A DNA stretch of 64,000 nucleotides from Sorangium cellulosum (GCF_002950945.1 NZ_CP012673.1:5517001-5581000); one strand, 5' to 3'; counted from the first letter of the stretch, positions 11,511 to 20,678 are shown. The notes: a model not told the origin generated them from the sequence alone. Made by a program: numbers and translations.

Positions 11511-11618
11511 AGGTGGCGACCGCCTGGCGGAAATAGGCGGTCGGCGCCCAAGAAGCGGGTAAGTCATTGAAATTATTAGCATAGATACTGGGCATGGTAA
11601 TTGTCATATGGCAACGGC

Positions 11619-12539
11619 ATGAGCCAGCCCCGCGAGATTGTTGCCGGCGCCACGTACATGATCACCCGTCGCGTCCTTCGCCGGCATCTCCTCTTCCGCC
11701 CCGACGCCGCCATCACCCAGTTCCTGGTTTACACTCTCGCCGTATCCGCTCGCCGCTACGGCCTTCAGGTCCATGCGCTCTGCGCAATGTCAACGCATCT
11801 GCACCTCGTCGTGACCGATGTGAACGGCGTTCTACCGAGCTTTTTGCAGTTCTTCCATCGTATTGTCGCGCTCGGCACGAAGGTGCTCCGCAGGTGGGAA
11901 GGAGCGGTATGGGACCACGAGAAGACCAGCGTCGTACGGCTCCTGACGCGCGCAGCGGTTGTGGAGAAGATCGCCTACGTCCTTATAAACCCTGTGGCTG
12001 CCGGCCTCGTTCGGCATGCGCGTGAATGGCCTGGCGCCAAGGTGGATGTGAGCGAGATCGGCCGCGGCGTGCTGCACGCGTCGCGTCCCTCGGCGTATCT
12101 CAATCCTAAAAATCCACAATGGCCGGCAGAAATGACGCTTCCGTTATCGCTGCCGCCTGCCATTGAACAGGACCGCGCGGAGGGCTTTCGGCGTGAGCTC
12201 GCTGCAGAGGTCGAGCGACACGAGGCGCAGGCCCATGCGGAAGTAAGGCGGCAGGGGTTTGACTGCCTGGGCGCCGAGCGAGCCAGCAAGGTCTCCCCCT
12301 ACGAGCGTGCCACCAGCTTCGAGGCGCTACGCGACCGTAATCCCACGTTTGCGGTCGGTCGTGAGCAGGGCGATGCGTGGCGGATCGCTGCTGCCGCTGT
12401 GCGCGCGTTTCGTGTATCCTACCGCGTGGCGCTCGGACGATGGTGTGCCGGTGCGCGCAGCGTCGTATTTCCAGCGGGAACGTGGTTGATGCGTACACTC
12501 CATGGCGCCAGCGTGAGCGACGTCGTGCTCGCGGTGTAG
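11619..12539 (+). CDS. REP-associated tyrosine transposase (Y1/HUH, TnpA_REP-like)
   Basis: ATG 11619 gives a 306-aa protein beginning MSQPREIVAGATYMITRR; an ATG-less extension of six residues exists upstream. The HUH metal site is HLH in AMSTHLHLVV (about 55-64) and the catalytic tyrosine is expected in KIAYVLINPVAAGLV, both diagnostic of the Y1 transposase domain used by IS200/IS605 and RAYT proteins. RAYTs nick single-stranded REP hairpins and are usually domesticated, single-copy genes next to their repeats. The C-terminal 130 residues are not part of the Y1 core and I do not recognise them. There is no IS605 tnpB or flanking IS end, which argues for RAYT rather than IS200. Confidence 0.85.
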   Translation: MSQPREIVAGATYMITRRVLRRHLLFRPDAAITQFLVYTLAVSARRYGLQVHALCAMSTHLHLVVTDVNGVLPSFLQFFHRIVALGTKVLRRWEGAVWDHEKTSVVRLLTRAAVVEKIAYVLINPVAAGLVRHAREWPGAKVDVSEIGRGVLHASRPSAYLNPKNPQWPAEMTLPLSLPPAIEQDRAEGFRRELAAEVERHEAQAHAEVRRQGFDCLGAERASKVSPYERATSFEALRDRNPTFAVGREQGDAWRIAAAAVRAFRVSYRVALGRWCAGARSVVFPAGTWLMRTLHGASVSDVVLAV

Positions 12540-12797
12540 GCACTGCGCCGTGCGCTACAATGAAGAGGCAAAGTCTGGGCGACGGGGGCGATCCGTTGTC
12601 GTGGGGGAACGTCCATCCATGGAAATCGGAGATGGTTTTAGATTCCCTGCACGGCGCTGCGAAGGCATGTACACATTGTCCTGCCGAGCTGGGCTCGCAC
12701 AGAGCAGCGTCATGAGCAGGCTGCAGTAGGATCGGCTTGAGCGATCGGGGCATTTACGTCCCGGCAGATGAAATCTGTCGTAACGATTTCGCAACGC
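12540..12797. other. non-coding spacer between transposase and right repeat array
   Basis: About 260 bp of moderate-GC sequence with no plausible gene. Short open frames here lack ribosome-binding sites and codon bias. The right edge grades into CAACGCCTCAACCTGG-like motifs that start the right array. Nothing else was found. Confidence 0.5.
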
Positions 12798-13045
12798 CTC
12801 AACCTGGTCTCGCAACGCCAACGGCGCAGCCTGGTCTCGGCCGGCCCTCAACCCGGGTCATGATGGCTCAACGTGGTCGGTCCCAAGCAGGCTAGGATTT
12901 AAACTTTCAACCGGCGTTGGCCCCCAACCCGGGTCGGGTCGCCCCGGTACAACCTGGGTCGGGCCCGAGGCGGGGCAGGTCCGGGCAACCTGAGTCGGGT
13001 CGGCCTCAACCTGGGTCGGGTCGGGTCGGCCTCGGCCCCGCCTCA
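12798..13045. repeat. right-hand repeat array, inverted relative to the left array
   Basis: Contains repeated CTCAACCTGG, CTCAACCCGGGTC, CAACCCGGGTCGGGTCG, CAACCTGGGTCGGG and CCTCAACCTGGGTCGGG elements, less regular than the left array and without a 105-bp period. They are reverse complements of left-array units. The array ends 5 bp before the stop codon of the leftward solute-binding-protein gene, as the left array begins 5 bp after the cyclase-family gene, so both neighbours stay intact. Confidence 0.8.
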
Positions 13046-13050
13046 CCTCG

Positions 13051-14787
13051 TCACCTCGGTCGGAGCTCGGTAAGGACGAGCAGGTACTCCGGCGGATTAT
13101 TCGGCGTCAGCTTGGCGTACGGGTTCCGGTGGGTGGGGAACCCGGTGAAGCGCTTGGTGTTGCACTCGCCCCAGGACGGATTCTTGAAGAGCGGAATGAC
13201 CGGCGCGGCCTGCACGAAGATCATCTGCACCGCGTCCAGGATGCGCTTCTGCTCGGTGGGATCCGTCGCGGCCTCGAACGCGTGGAACAGGCTGTCGGCC
13301 TCCCTCGCCCCGAAGCGGTGCCAGTTGCGCGCGGACGCCTCCCCCACGGGCTTCACCAGCTCCGCGCTCATCAGATCGCGGTAGAAGTTGTACGGCGTCG
13401 GCTCCACGGTGGTCCAGCTGATCGCCATGTCGAACGTGCCCTTCTGGAGCGCCTCGAAATACGCGCTGAAGTCGTACGTCTTCATCGTCGCGTCGATGCC
13501 GATCTGCTTCAGGTTCTGCGCGATGATCTGGACCGCGCGGACCCAGTCCGACCAGCCGCTGACCACGTTGATCTCGAAGCGCATCGGCCTGCCGTCCTTC
13601 GCCCGGATCCCGTCCGGGCCCACCGCGTAGCCGGCCTCGTCCAGCATCTGATTCGCCGTGGCCACGTCGAACTGCACCCAGCTGCTGCCCGCCGCCACGG
13701 CCTTGTCGTTGCGCCACCGCTCGTAGGAGTCGTCCAACCCGGTTGCGTCCGCGCCGTGCGTGTAGTTGTTCGACGCGATCTTCACGATCTGCGCCCGATC
13801 GATCCCCATGCTGATCGCCTTGCGCACCCGCACGTCGTCAAACGGCTTCTTCGTCGTGTTCGGGTACAGCGTCGCCGTGCCGCCGACGAGCGGGAACCAG
13901 TAATGGTGGTTCGCCGGATCCTTGGCGACGAACACCTGCTCGACGTCGGGCACGAAGGCGCCCGCCCAGTCGATCTCCCCGTTCGTGAGCGCCAGGCTCA
14001 CCTGGTCGTTGCTCGGGTATGCCGGGAAGCGCAGCCCATCCACCGCCGGCTTGCCATCCTGCCAGTAGTTCGGGTTCTTGCCGAGCTCGTATACCTGGTT
14101 CTGGAAGACCCTCACCTCGGTGAACGGCCCTGTCGCCACGGGGTTCTCGTTCGTGTACGTGACCGGATCGGCGACGTCCTTCCACTTGTGCTCCGGCACG
14201 ATCGGCTGGTGGCCGATGTAGCTGAGCCCGGGGACGTAGGGCCGCCGCAGCGTGAACTCCACGGTCGCGTCATCCTTCGCCGTCACGCCGCCGATGAACT
14301 TCCACACCCCGGACAGATCGAGCGCCGGGTGTTTCTTCAGGAGCGCGAACGTGAACGCCACGTCCCGCGCCGAGAAGGGCTGGCCGTCCGACCATTTGAC
14401 GCCGGGGCGCATCGTGAACGTGAGCTTTCTGTTCCCCTCGCTCCACGTGTATTGCGTCGCGAGCCACGGCGTGTACTCGCCGCGCATCGTGTTGAAGACG
14501 AGCATCGGCTCGTAGATGCCGGCGACCGTCGGGAAGCGCACGCTGCCCTCGGAGAGCAGCGGGTTGAAATTGCGCACCCACGTGGCCTGCTGCTCCCTGG
14601 CGATCGTGACCACCGCCGCGGGCTTGGTCGCCGGCGTCGGCGCCGCCGCCGCGGGCGTCGTCGCCTCCTTCGGAGCGGCCTCGGCCCTCTCGCTCCCTCC
14701 CTTGGAAGTACAACCCGTCAAGGCGCTGGCGGACAGGATCAGCGCCGACAGAACGACATTGCGGCGCGGCACGGATCGACTCTTCAT
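13051..14787 (-). CDS. ABC transporter solute-binding lipoprotein (peptide/nickel/opine family)
   Basis: ATG 14787 has GGAG six bases upstream and yields 578 aa; an in-frame ATG lies two codons earlier. The signal peptide ends in lipobox LTGC (Cys26), followed by a Pro/Ala/Thr-rich tether to about residue 60. The body has family 5 features: TFTMRPGVKWSDGQPFSARD, VATGPF, VRKAISMGIDR and QIGIDATM. It would capture peptides, sugars or similar solutes in the periplasm. No permease or ATPase genes are nearby, so it is an orphan component. It is separated from the upstream kinase by a 387-bp gap and so has its own promoter. Confidence 0.88.
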   Translation of the reverse strand: MKSRSVPRRNVVLSALILSASALTGCTSKGGSERAEAAPKEATTPAAAAPTPATKPAAVVTIAREQQATWVRNFNPLLSEGSVRFPTVAGIYEPMLVFNTMRGEYTPWLATQYTWSEGNRKLTFTMRPGVKWSDGQPFSARDVAFTFALLKKHPALDLSGVWKFIGGVTAKDDATVEFTLRRPYVPGLSYIGHQPIVPEHKWKDVADPVTYTNENPVATGPFTEVRVFQNQVYELGKNPNYWQDGKPAVDGLRFPAYPSNDQVSLALTNGEIDWAGAFVPDVEQVFVAKDPANHHYWFPLVGGTATLYPNTTKKPFDDVRVRKAISMGIDRAQIVKIASNNYTHGADATGLDDSYERWRNDKAVAAGSSWVQFDVATANQMLDEAGYAVGPDGIRAKDGRPMRFEINVVSGWSDWVRAVQIIAQNLKQIGIDATMKTYDFSAYFEALQKGTFDMAISWTTVEPTPYNFYRDLMSAELVKPVGEASARNWHRFGAREADSLFHAFEAATDPTEQKRILDAVQMIFVQAAPVIPLFKNPSWGECNTKRFTGFPTHRNPYAKLTPNNPPEYLLVLTELRPR

Positions 14788-15174
14788 CAGCATCTCCACG
14801 CGGGCGACCCCGGTCCCCCCCCGAAGCTCCATTTCACCTTCAGCGCACGGCGCCTTTTCCCGGCATCACCAGAAACCATGGGCGCCGGCACCAGGACCCC
14901 CCGCACCGAGTGCGATCTTCCCGTATGCACACGTTATCGGTCGAGGTGAACGCGTGTCAACTTACGCGTCGACGTGTTCCAGGCATGCCCACGGCGGCGC
15001 GCTCGGGTTGGAAATTTCGATATCGGCTGCGGTTCGTCGCGGTGGTAATCGAAAGAGGGGGGCGCGATCACCAGGGATTCACCCGCTGAAACCCGCTGAA
15101 ACTTCACGTGAAGGTGGAAGCATGATGGGGAGTCACTCCCGTCTCCCACCTTCCGTCTTCCCGTTCCAGCGATC
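14788..15174. promoter_or_regulatory. intergenic region with CTTCACGTGAAG palindrome
   Basis: A 387-bp gap upstream of the solute-binding gene, both neighbours on the minus strand. It holds a perfect 12-bp palindrome CTTCACGTGAAG (15102-15113) preceded by a direct repeat of CCCGCTGAAA (about 15082-15101). The palindrome is about 315 bp upstream of the start, so it could also act on the 3' end of the kinase transcript. No small gene is supported here. Confidence 0.35.
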
Positions 15175-18100
15175 TCACGCGCCGAGCCACGCCCGCGCGA
15201 GCGCGAGCGTCCGGGCATTCTCGGGCACGTTCTCCAGGAAGCTCGCCCGCCACGCGCGGTTCGTGATCTTCGCGGCCCGCTCCAGCAGCCGGTCGCGGGC
15301 CAGCCCGATCGCCGCGCGGGCGCGCGCCCCGTCGCCGTTCGCGGCGAGGGCCTCCGCGTGCACCAGGTACACGAGCGACTCGCCCGTCTCGAGGTGGCCG
15401 AGCGACGCGACGGCCGCGGACGCCAGCCCCGCGGCCCGCGCCGCGCCCTCGAGCGCCTCGGCGGCGCGGCCCTGGGCGAGCAGCACGTTCGCGAGCGTCG
15501 CGAGCACACACGGCACGAGCGGCGGGATGTCCCCGAGGAGCTCGCACGCCCGGCGCGCCTCGGCCTCCGCGCCCGCGAGGTCCCCGGCGAGCCGGAGCGC
15601 CTCGGCCAGGTAGATGTACGTGCCGCCCTCCAGCCGCCGCTGGCCTGCGGCCACGAAATGCCGGCGCGCCTCCATCTCCAGGGCGCGCGCCTCGTCGAGC
15701 GCGCCGAGGTGGAGGAGCGACCGGCCGAGGTTCTCCTTCGCGTGCGCCACCGTGTTCGCCAGCGCCAGCCGCTCGGCGTCCGACAGCGCCGCGCGCAGCA
15801 GGACCGCCGCCTCGGCGTACGCGCCGAGCTCGTTGCAGAGGTGCCCGGCGTTGCTGCGCGAGCTGCACGCCATGCGCGCGTCGCCCGCCCGCGCGAACCC
15901 GTGCGCCGCCGCCTCGCAGCGCTCCCGGGCCCCGCCGAGATCCCCCGCCAGGATCGCCCGGTGCATGCCGAGGCGCAGGATCGTCGCGCTCACCGCCGGA
16001 TCGCCCCGGAAGCGCGCCGCCACCGCCTCGATCTGCCGGTAGAGCGCGTCCGCGTCCTCGCACTCGCCCCGCAGCACCAAGAGCCCGCTCGCCGCCTGCG
16101 CCATCGCGCAGAGCTCGGGCCCGCTCGCCGCGCCCTGCGAGAAGCGCTCACGCAACCTCCGGGCGAGCGCCATGGCCGTCTCCTCGTGGCCGAGCGGGCA
16201 CGCGGCCAGCGCCACCAGGTTCGCCGCGCGGTACCAGCGGAGGCTCCCCTCCGGCAGCGCCCGCATCGCCGCGAGCGCGTGCTGCTCGGCCGAGGCGAAG
16301 TCCCCCCGGTACCGGTGCGCCTCCGCCTGGATCGTCGCCAGCTCGCCGAGCTCCTCGCCCGCCGCGCCGCACACGATCGCGCCCTCCGCGCGCTCGATCG
16401 CCGCCGTGTAGTCGTTGCCCCCGAGCGCCTGCTCCGCGGCCCGCCGGTAGCAGTTGATCGCCCGCTCCTGCTCGCCGCCCCGCGCGAAGTGCGTGGCGAG
16501 GACCATCGCGTCCGTCTCGCCGGCCTGCGCCAGCCACGCCCCCGCGAGCCGGTGGCCGAGCGCCCGATCGTCGTCGGTCAGCATCTCGTAGGCCGCGTCG
16601 CGCACCAGCGCGTGGCGGAAGGTGTACTCCGTCTCCCCGTGGAACTTCGCGTCCAGCCGGCGCGTGACGAGCTCGCGCCGCTCGAGCTCCGCGAGCCAGG
16701 CGTCGAGCTCGGCCTCCTCCACCGCCGCGCCGAGCAGGGCCTGCGCCGCGCCCCGCCAGAACACCTCGCCGAAGACGCTGCCCGCGCGCAGCAGCCGCCG
16801 CGCCTCGGGCAGGAGCCCCGACAGGCGCGCCTGCATCATCGCGAGCACCGTCTCCGGGACGCCCCCGCCGTGGCCCTCCGCCGCCGCGCGCACGAGCTCC
16901 TCGAGGAAGAACGCGTTGCCCGCGGAGCGCGCCACGATCTCGTCGACGAGCGCCGCCGGGGCGCCGGGCCCGAGCGCCTCGCGCGCGAGCCGCTCGCACG
17001 CCTTGCGCGACAGCTCCACGAGCCGGAGCTCCGTGAGCGCCCGATCGCCCCACAGGACCGGGAACGCCTTGCGCACCTCGGGGCGCGCGAGCGCCAGCAC
17101 CATCAGCCGCTCGCCCGAGAGCAGCCGCAGCGCCGCGTCGACGTACTCCACCGTGGGCCGGTCGCCCCAGTGGAGGTCCTCCAGCACGATCAGCACCGGC
17201 CGGGCGGCGCACTCCGCCCGGGCGAACTCCACCCAGGCCCACTGCATCTGGTCGCCCATGCGCTTCGCGTCCTGCCGCGCCGCCTGGAGCAGGACGCTCT
17301 CGTCGTCCGGGAACGGCGTGCCGACCATCTCCCCGAGGAACTCGGTGACCGCCTGCCGCATCGGCGCCGGCACGTGCAGCGCGACGCGCGCGGCGAGCTT
17401 CGCGCGCCGCGCCTCGATCGGCTCGCCGTCGAGCAGCCGCGCGGCCCGCCGGACGATCTGCCCGAGCATGCCGAACGGCGCGCCGACCCGCATCGAGTCG
17501 CCCCGAGCCGTCCAGATCTCGACGGGCTGGCCGCGCGCGGCGAGGCGCCGCACGAGCTCGTGGCGCAGGCGCGACTTGCCCACCCCGGCGCCCGCCGTGA
17601 CCAGCACCGCGCGCGCCTCGGACTCCGCGGCGCACTCCTCGAACGTCACCTGGAGCAGCAGCAGCTCGCGGTCGCGGCCCACACACGTCGTCGGCCTGCC
17701 GAGCAGCGTGCGCGCCTCGTCGGCGGGCTCGACCTCCCCGACGAGCACGTGCCCGCCCTGGTCGTCGAGCGCGACCTCGAAGTGGTCCTTGAGCAGGTCG
17801 GCGGTCATCCGGTCGACCACGATCGGCGGCGCGCCGTCCGCCGCGTCGGCCGGGCGCCGCTCGCGGTGATCGAGCAGGGCGCTGGCGCGGTCGATCACCT
17901 GTCCCGTGGGCTGCGCCCGCTCGACCTCGTCCCAGCCGGTCGCCAGCGCGACGCGCGCGTTCGGCAGCAGCCCGCGGATCGCCAGGGCGCAGCGCGCGGC
18001 GCTCGCGGCGACCTCGGCCGGCGCGCCGTCGCCCGGGAGCAGCGCCGCGAGCGAGCCGTCGCCGAGCAGCTCGATCTGCGCGCCGTACCGCGCCACGACC

Positions 18101-19128
18101 TGCCGGAGCGCCTGCGACGTGAGCTCCAGGGGGCCGGGCGGGGGCGCGTCGCCGAGCGGGGCGGTCTTCACGCGTGGATCGCCCGCGGCGAGGCCGCGCG
18201 TGATGTCGTCCACGCCCGCCGCGAGGATCACGCTGGCCAGGCGCCGCTCGCGGTCGGTGAGGGCGGCCGAGGAGACCGGCGCGCTCGAGGAGGGCGGCCC
18301 GGCGACCCTGGCCTCCAGCGCGCGCAGCTCCTCGAGGACCACCGCCGCGCTGCCGGGCCGCGCGGCCGGCTTCTTGGCGAGCAGCCGCGCCATGAACACG
18401 TCGAGCGCCGCCGGCAGCCCGGGACAGAGCGCGCTCGGCCGCGGCGCCTCGTCGAACACCACCTTGGCGAGGGTGGCCACGAGCTGCGCCGCGGCGAAGG
18501 GGGGCCGTCCCGTCAGGCACGCGAACAGGACGCACCCGAGCGAGTAGAGATCCGCGCGGGCGTCGAGGTCGTGGTCGCCGACGACTTGCTCGGGGGGCAT
18601 GTAGGACGGCGTGCCGAGCGTCGCCCCGGCGCGCGTCAGCACGTACGTGGCGTCGCTGAGGCGCACGAGGCCGAAATCGAGGATCTTCACCCGATCGAGG
18701 TCGCCGAGCGGCAGGAACAGGTTCTGCGGCTTGATGTCGCGGTGGATGACGCCCTGCGCGTGCGCGGCCGCGAGCCCCTCCGCGACCTTGGCCGCGAGCC
18801 GGAGCGCGGCGGCCGGCTCCAGCCGCCCGCGCGCGAGGCGCGCGCCCAGGTCCTCGCCGTCGAGCCACTCCATCACGAGGTAGGGCTCGCCGTCCGGCAG
18901 CTCCCCGTGGCCGATGTACCGGACGATATGCGGGTGATCGAGCGCGGCCAGCGCCCGGGCCTCCCGGGCGAAGCGCGTGCGCGCCTCGTCGGTCGGATCC
19001 CTCAGGACCTTGATCGCCACCGGCTCGTCGCGCGCGAGATCCCGCGCGAGGTAGACGGTCCCGAGGGAGCCCGCCCCCGCCCGCCGCTCGATCGCGTACT
19101 GCGCTCCGATGCGCTGCCCCGGTGTCAT
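15175..19128 (-). CDS. Ser/Thr protein kinase with cyclase-like, AAA ATPase and TPR domains
   Basis: ATG 19128 begins MTPGQRIGAQYAIERR, the normal kinase start, and gives 1317 aa. The kinase domain (about 11-275) has a GAGSLGTV loop, Lys40, HRDIKPQN (129-136) and DFG (151-153), so it should be active. A region at about 300-490 resembles a class III nucleotide cyclase (ASVILAAGVDD, LGDGSLAALLPGDG) but lacks a clean metal-Asp motif and is probably inactive. Next come an ATPase with Walker A TAGAGVGKSRL and LIVLEDLHWGD as Walker B, then TPR-like helices to the end. The architecture is PknK/AfsR-like and common in Polyangiales. The input signal is unknown. It is divergent from minD. Confidence 0.88.
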   Translation of the reverse strand: MTPGQRIGAQYAIERRAGAGSLGTVYLARDLARDEPVAIKVLRDPTDEARTRFAREARALAALDHPHIVRYIGHGELPDGEPYLVMEWLDGEDLGARLARGRLEPAAALRLAAKVAEGLAAAHAQGVIHRDIKPQNLFLPLGDLDRVKILDFGLVRLSDATYVLTRAGATLGTPSYMPPEQVVGDHDLDARADLYSLGCVLFACLTGRPPFAAAQLVATLAKVVFDEAPRPSALCPGLPAALDVFMARLLAKKPAARPGSAAVVLEELRALEARVAGPPSSSAPVSSAALTDRERRLASVILAAGVDDITRGLAAGDPRVKTAPLGDAPPPGPLELTSQALRQVVARYGAQIELLGDGSLAALLPGDGAPAEVAASAARCALAIRGLLPNARVALATGWDEVERAQPTGQVIDRASALLDHRERRPADAADGAPPIVVDRMTADLLKDHFEVALDDQGGHVLVGEVEPADEARTLLGRPTTCVGRDRELLLLQVTFEECAAESEARAVLVTAGAGVGKSRLRHELVRRLAARGQPVEIWTARGDSMRVGAPFGMLGQIVRRAARLLDGEPIEARRAKLAARVALHVPAPMRQAVTEFLGEMVGTPFPDDESVLLQAARQDAKRMGDQMQWAWVEFARAECAARPVLIVLEDLHWGDRPTVEYVDAALRLLSGERLMVLALARPEVRKAFPVLWGDRALTELRLVELSRKACERLAREALGPGAPAALVDEIVARSAGNAFFLEELVRAAAEGHGGGVPETVLAMMQARLSGLLPEARRLLRAGSVFGEVFWRGAAQALLGAAVEEAELDAWLAELERRELVTRRLDAKFHGETEYTFRHALVRDAAYEMLTDDDRALGHRLAGAWLAQAGETDAMVLATHFARGGEQERAINCYRRAAEQALGGNDYTAAIERAEGAIVCGAAGEELGELATIQAEAHRYRGDFASAEQHALAAMRALPEGSLRWYRAANLVALAACPLGHEETAMALARRLRERFSQGAASGPELCAMAQAASGLLVLRGECEDADALYRQIEAVAARFRGDPAVSATILRLGMHRAILAGDLGGARERCEAAAHGFARAGDARMACSSRSNAGHLCNELGAYAEAAVLLRAALSDAERLALANTVAHAKENLGRSLLHLGALDEARALEMEARRHFVAAGQRRLEGGTYIYLAEALRLAGDLAGAEAEARRACELLGDIPPLVPCVLATLANVLLAQGRAAEALEGAARAAGLASAAVASLGHLETGESLVYLVHAEALAANGDGARARAAIGLARDRLLERAAKITNRAWRASFLENVPENARTLALARAWLGA

Positions 19129-19524
19129 GCCCACAACAGTATAGGAGAGCCCGCCACCGGGTTGGCGCCCGCGTCGCGGTGGGACTCGGCCGGGCTCCCT
19201 CGAGGACGCCCGGCCGCCTGCTCGATCGCGGAACGCTGGCATCCGATCCTGCGGGCGACTCCGCGATCGGAGCGTATACCTACATGTAGGGAAATTGGAT
19301 CCATTCTTCGGGTTGGCGTAAGCTCCAAAGTTTCTCCGCGAAAAAGTTGTTCCTTCAATCCGTGATGACGTACCCAGTCGAGCGCGCCCCGGGCCTCGAT
19401 GGAGTCCGGCGGGCGTCGAGCTCTCATGGCTGTTGACGGCGCGTTTCGGACGCCGGGAGACGGGCATCCGAGTGGGCTCGGCCATCGGACATGCCACGTC
19501 GTTCGAACTTGAAGGAGGCTTCTG
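19129..19524. promoter_or_regulatory. divergent kinase/minD promoter region with 12-bp palindrome
   Basis: A 396-bp gap with a locally AT-richer stretch (about 19270-19360). It includes a perfect palindrome CCTACATGTAGG (19279-19290), a plausible dimeric repressor site about 235 bp upstream of minD and 150 bp upstream of the kinase. GAAGGAGG at 19511-19518 is the minD ribosome-binding site. No gene is supported in the gap. Confidence 0.4.
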
Positions 19525-20352
19525 GTGTCAAAGGTAGTCGTCGTCACCTCGGGCAAAGGCGGAGTCGGCAAGACCACCACGACCGCAAACCTCGCGTCCG
19601 GCATCGCGGCGCTCGGCTACAAGACGGTTGCCATCGATTTCGACGTGGGCCTCAGGAACCTCGATCTTGTGATGGGGTGCGAGCGGCGCGTGGTCTACGA
19701 TCTCGTCAATGTCATCCGCGGCGAGGCGACGCTTCGCCAGGCGGTGATCAAGGACAAGCGGATCGAGACCCTCTATGTGCTCCCGGCGTCGCAGACGCGG
19801 GACAAGGACGCGCTCACCCTGGACGGCGTCGGGCGCATCCTGGACGAGCTGCGCGCGGCGAGCTTCGACTACATCTTCTGCGACTCGCCGGCCGGCATCG
19901 AGTGGGGCGCGCAGATGGCGATGTACTTCGCGGACGAGGCGATCGTGGTGACGAATCCCGAGGTCTCCTCGGTGCGCGACTCGGACCGCGTGCTCGGCCT
20001 GCTCGACGCGAAGACGCGCCGGGCGGAGCTCGGCGAGGAGGCGGTGAAGACCCACCTCTTGCTCACGCGCTACGCGCCCGCGCGCGTCGCCAAGGGCGAG
20101 ATGCTGGCGCACAAGGACGTGCTGGATCTGCTCGGCATCCCGCTGCTCGGTGTGATCCCCGAGTCGCCCGCGGTGCTCCAGGCGTCGAACGCCGGGACGC
20201 CGGTGGTGCTCGACCCGACGAGCGACGCGGCGCAGGCCTACCTCGACGTGGTCCAGCGCTTCCTCGGGGAGGAGCGCCCCCACCGGTTCATCGAGCCGTC
20301 CAAGAAGGGCTTCTTCAGCCGAATTTTTGGCGGCCAGGCGGCGACCGCCTAG
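19525..20352 (+). CDS. minD: septum site-determining protein MinD
   Basis: A 275-aa ParA/MinD-family ATPase starting at GTG 19525 behind GAAGGAGG. The deviant Walker A is GKGGVGKT (10-17). Other MinD hallmarks are DFDVGLRNLDLVMGCE, the CDSPAGIE Walker B region and NPEVSSVRDSDR. The C-terminal KKGFFSRIFGG is the amphipathic membrane-targeting helix. In the Min system MinD-ATP binds the membrane, recruits MinC to block polar FtsZ rings and is released by MinE. minE follows after 11 bp. No minC lies upstream: the neighbour is the divergent kinase gene. Confidence 0.96.
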   Translation: MSKVVVVTSGKGGVGKTTTTANLASGIAALGYKTVAIDFDVGLRNLDLVMGCERRVVYDLVNVIRGEATLRQAVIKDKRIETLYVLPASQTRDKDALTLDGVGRILDELRAASFDYIFCDSPAGIEWGAQMAMYFADEAIVVTNPEVSSVRDSDRVLGLLDAKTRRAELGEEAVKTHLLLTRYAPARVAKGEMLAHKDVLDLLGIPLLGVIPESPAVLQASNAGTPVVLDPTSDAAQAYLDVVQRFLGEERPHRFIEPSKKGFFSRIFGGQAATA

Positions 20353-20363
20353 GGAGTTCTGCC

Positions 20364-20678
20364 ATGTCGATCATGGACTATTTCCGGAAAACGCAGCCGA
20401 AGTCGGCGACGGTGGCGAAGGAGCGTCTCCAGATCATCGTGGCGCGTGAGCGCGTGCGCCCGACCGGAGAGCCGGACTACCTGCCGCGGCTCAAGCAGGA
20501 GCTGCTCCAGGTCATCTCGAAGTACGAGCGGATCGACCTGGACCAGGTGAGCGTCAACGTCGAGCGCAGCGGCGACTGCGACGTGCTCGAGCTGAACGTG
20601 GTGCTGTCCGAGTCGGAGCGGGCGGCGGTGCGCGCGGCGGCGTCGCGGGCGGGAGCGCCGGCGGCGCGGAACTGCTGA
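20364..20678 (+). CDS. minE: cell division topological specificity factor MinE
   Basis: A 104-aa protein starting at ATG 20364 with AGGGA upstream. The N-terminal MSIMDYFRK is the membrane-targeting segment. AKERLQIIVARERV (about 18-31) is the anti-MinCD/MinD-interacting region, and the C-terminal part (LPRLKQELLQVISKY onward, then VNVERSGDCDVLELNVVL) is the dimerising topological specificity domain. It stimulates MinD ATPase and drives oscillation. The tail past residue 90 is Ala-rich and poorly conserved. It is co-transcribed with minD. Confidence 0.95.
   Translation: MSIMDYFRKTQPKSATVAKERLQIIVARERVRPTGEPDYLPRLKQELLQVISKYERIDLDQVSVNVERSGDCDVLELNVVLSESERAAVRAAASRAGAPAARNC

Larger units (their letters stand above)
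10990..13045. mobile_element. RAYT transposase bracketed by inverted repeat arrays
   Basis: Composite call. The left array (10990-11510) carries ACCCGACCCAGGTTG and ACCCGACCCGGGTTG; the right array (about 12798-13045) carries the exact reverse complements CAACCTGGGTCGGGT and CAACCCGGGTCGGGT. A Y1/HUH transposase gene lies between them. This is the arrangement expected for a REP-associated tyrosine transposase with its cognate repeats. No target-site duplication was identified and the outer limits are set by where repeats fade. The internal part is less GC-rich than its surroundings, consistent with a different history. Confidence 0.65.

Noticed and set aside
11567..11595. TTGAAA as a -35 box for the transposase gene
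   Set aside because: No acceptable -10 hexamer at 16-18 bp.
12377..12715. 112-codon frame overlapping the transposase end and spacer
   Set aside because: No start signal, no domain, and mostly overlaps the transposase in another frame.
13129..14949. 606-codon plus-strand frame opposite the solute-binding gene
   Set aside because: Antisense shadow; the minus strand has a lipoprotein signal and full family 5 motifs.
15358..19365. 1335-codon open frame on the plus strand opposite the large kinase gene
   Set aside because: Antisense shadow caused by high GC; composition is Arg/Ala/Glu-rich noise while the opposite strand encodes a complete kinase-ATPase protein.
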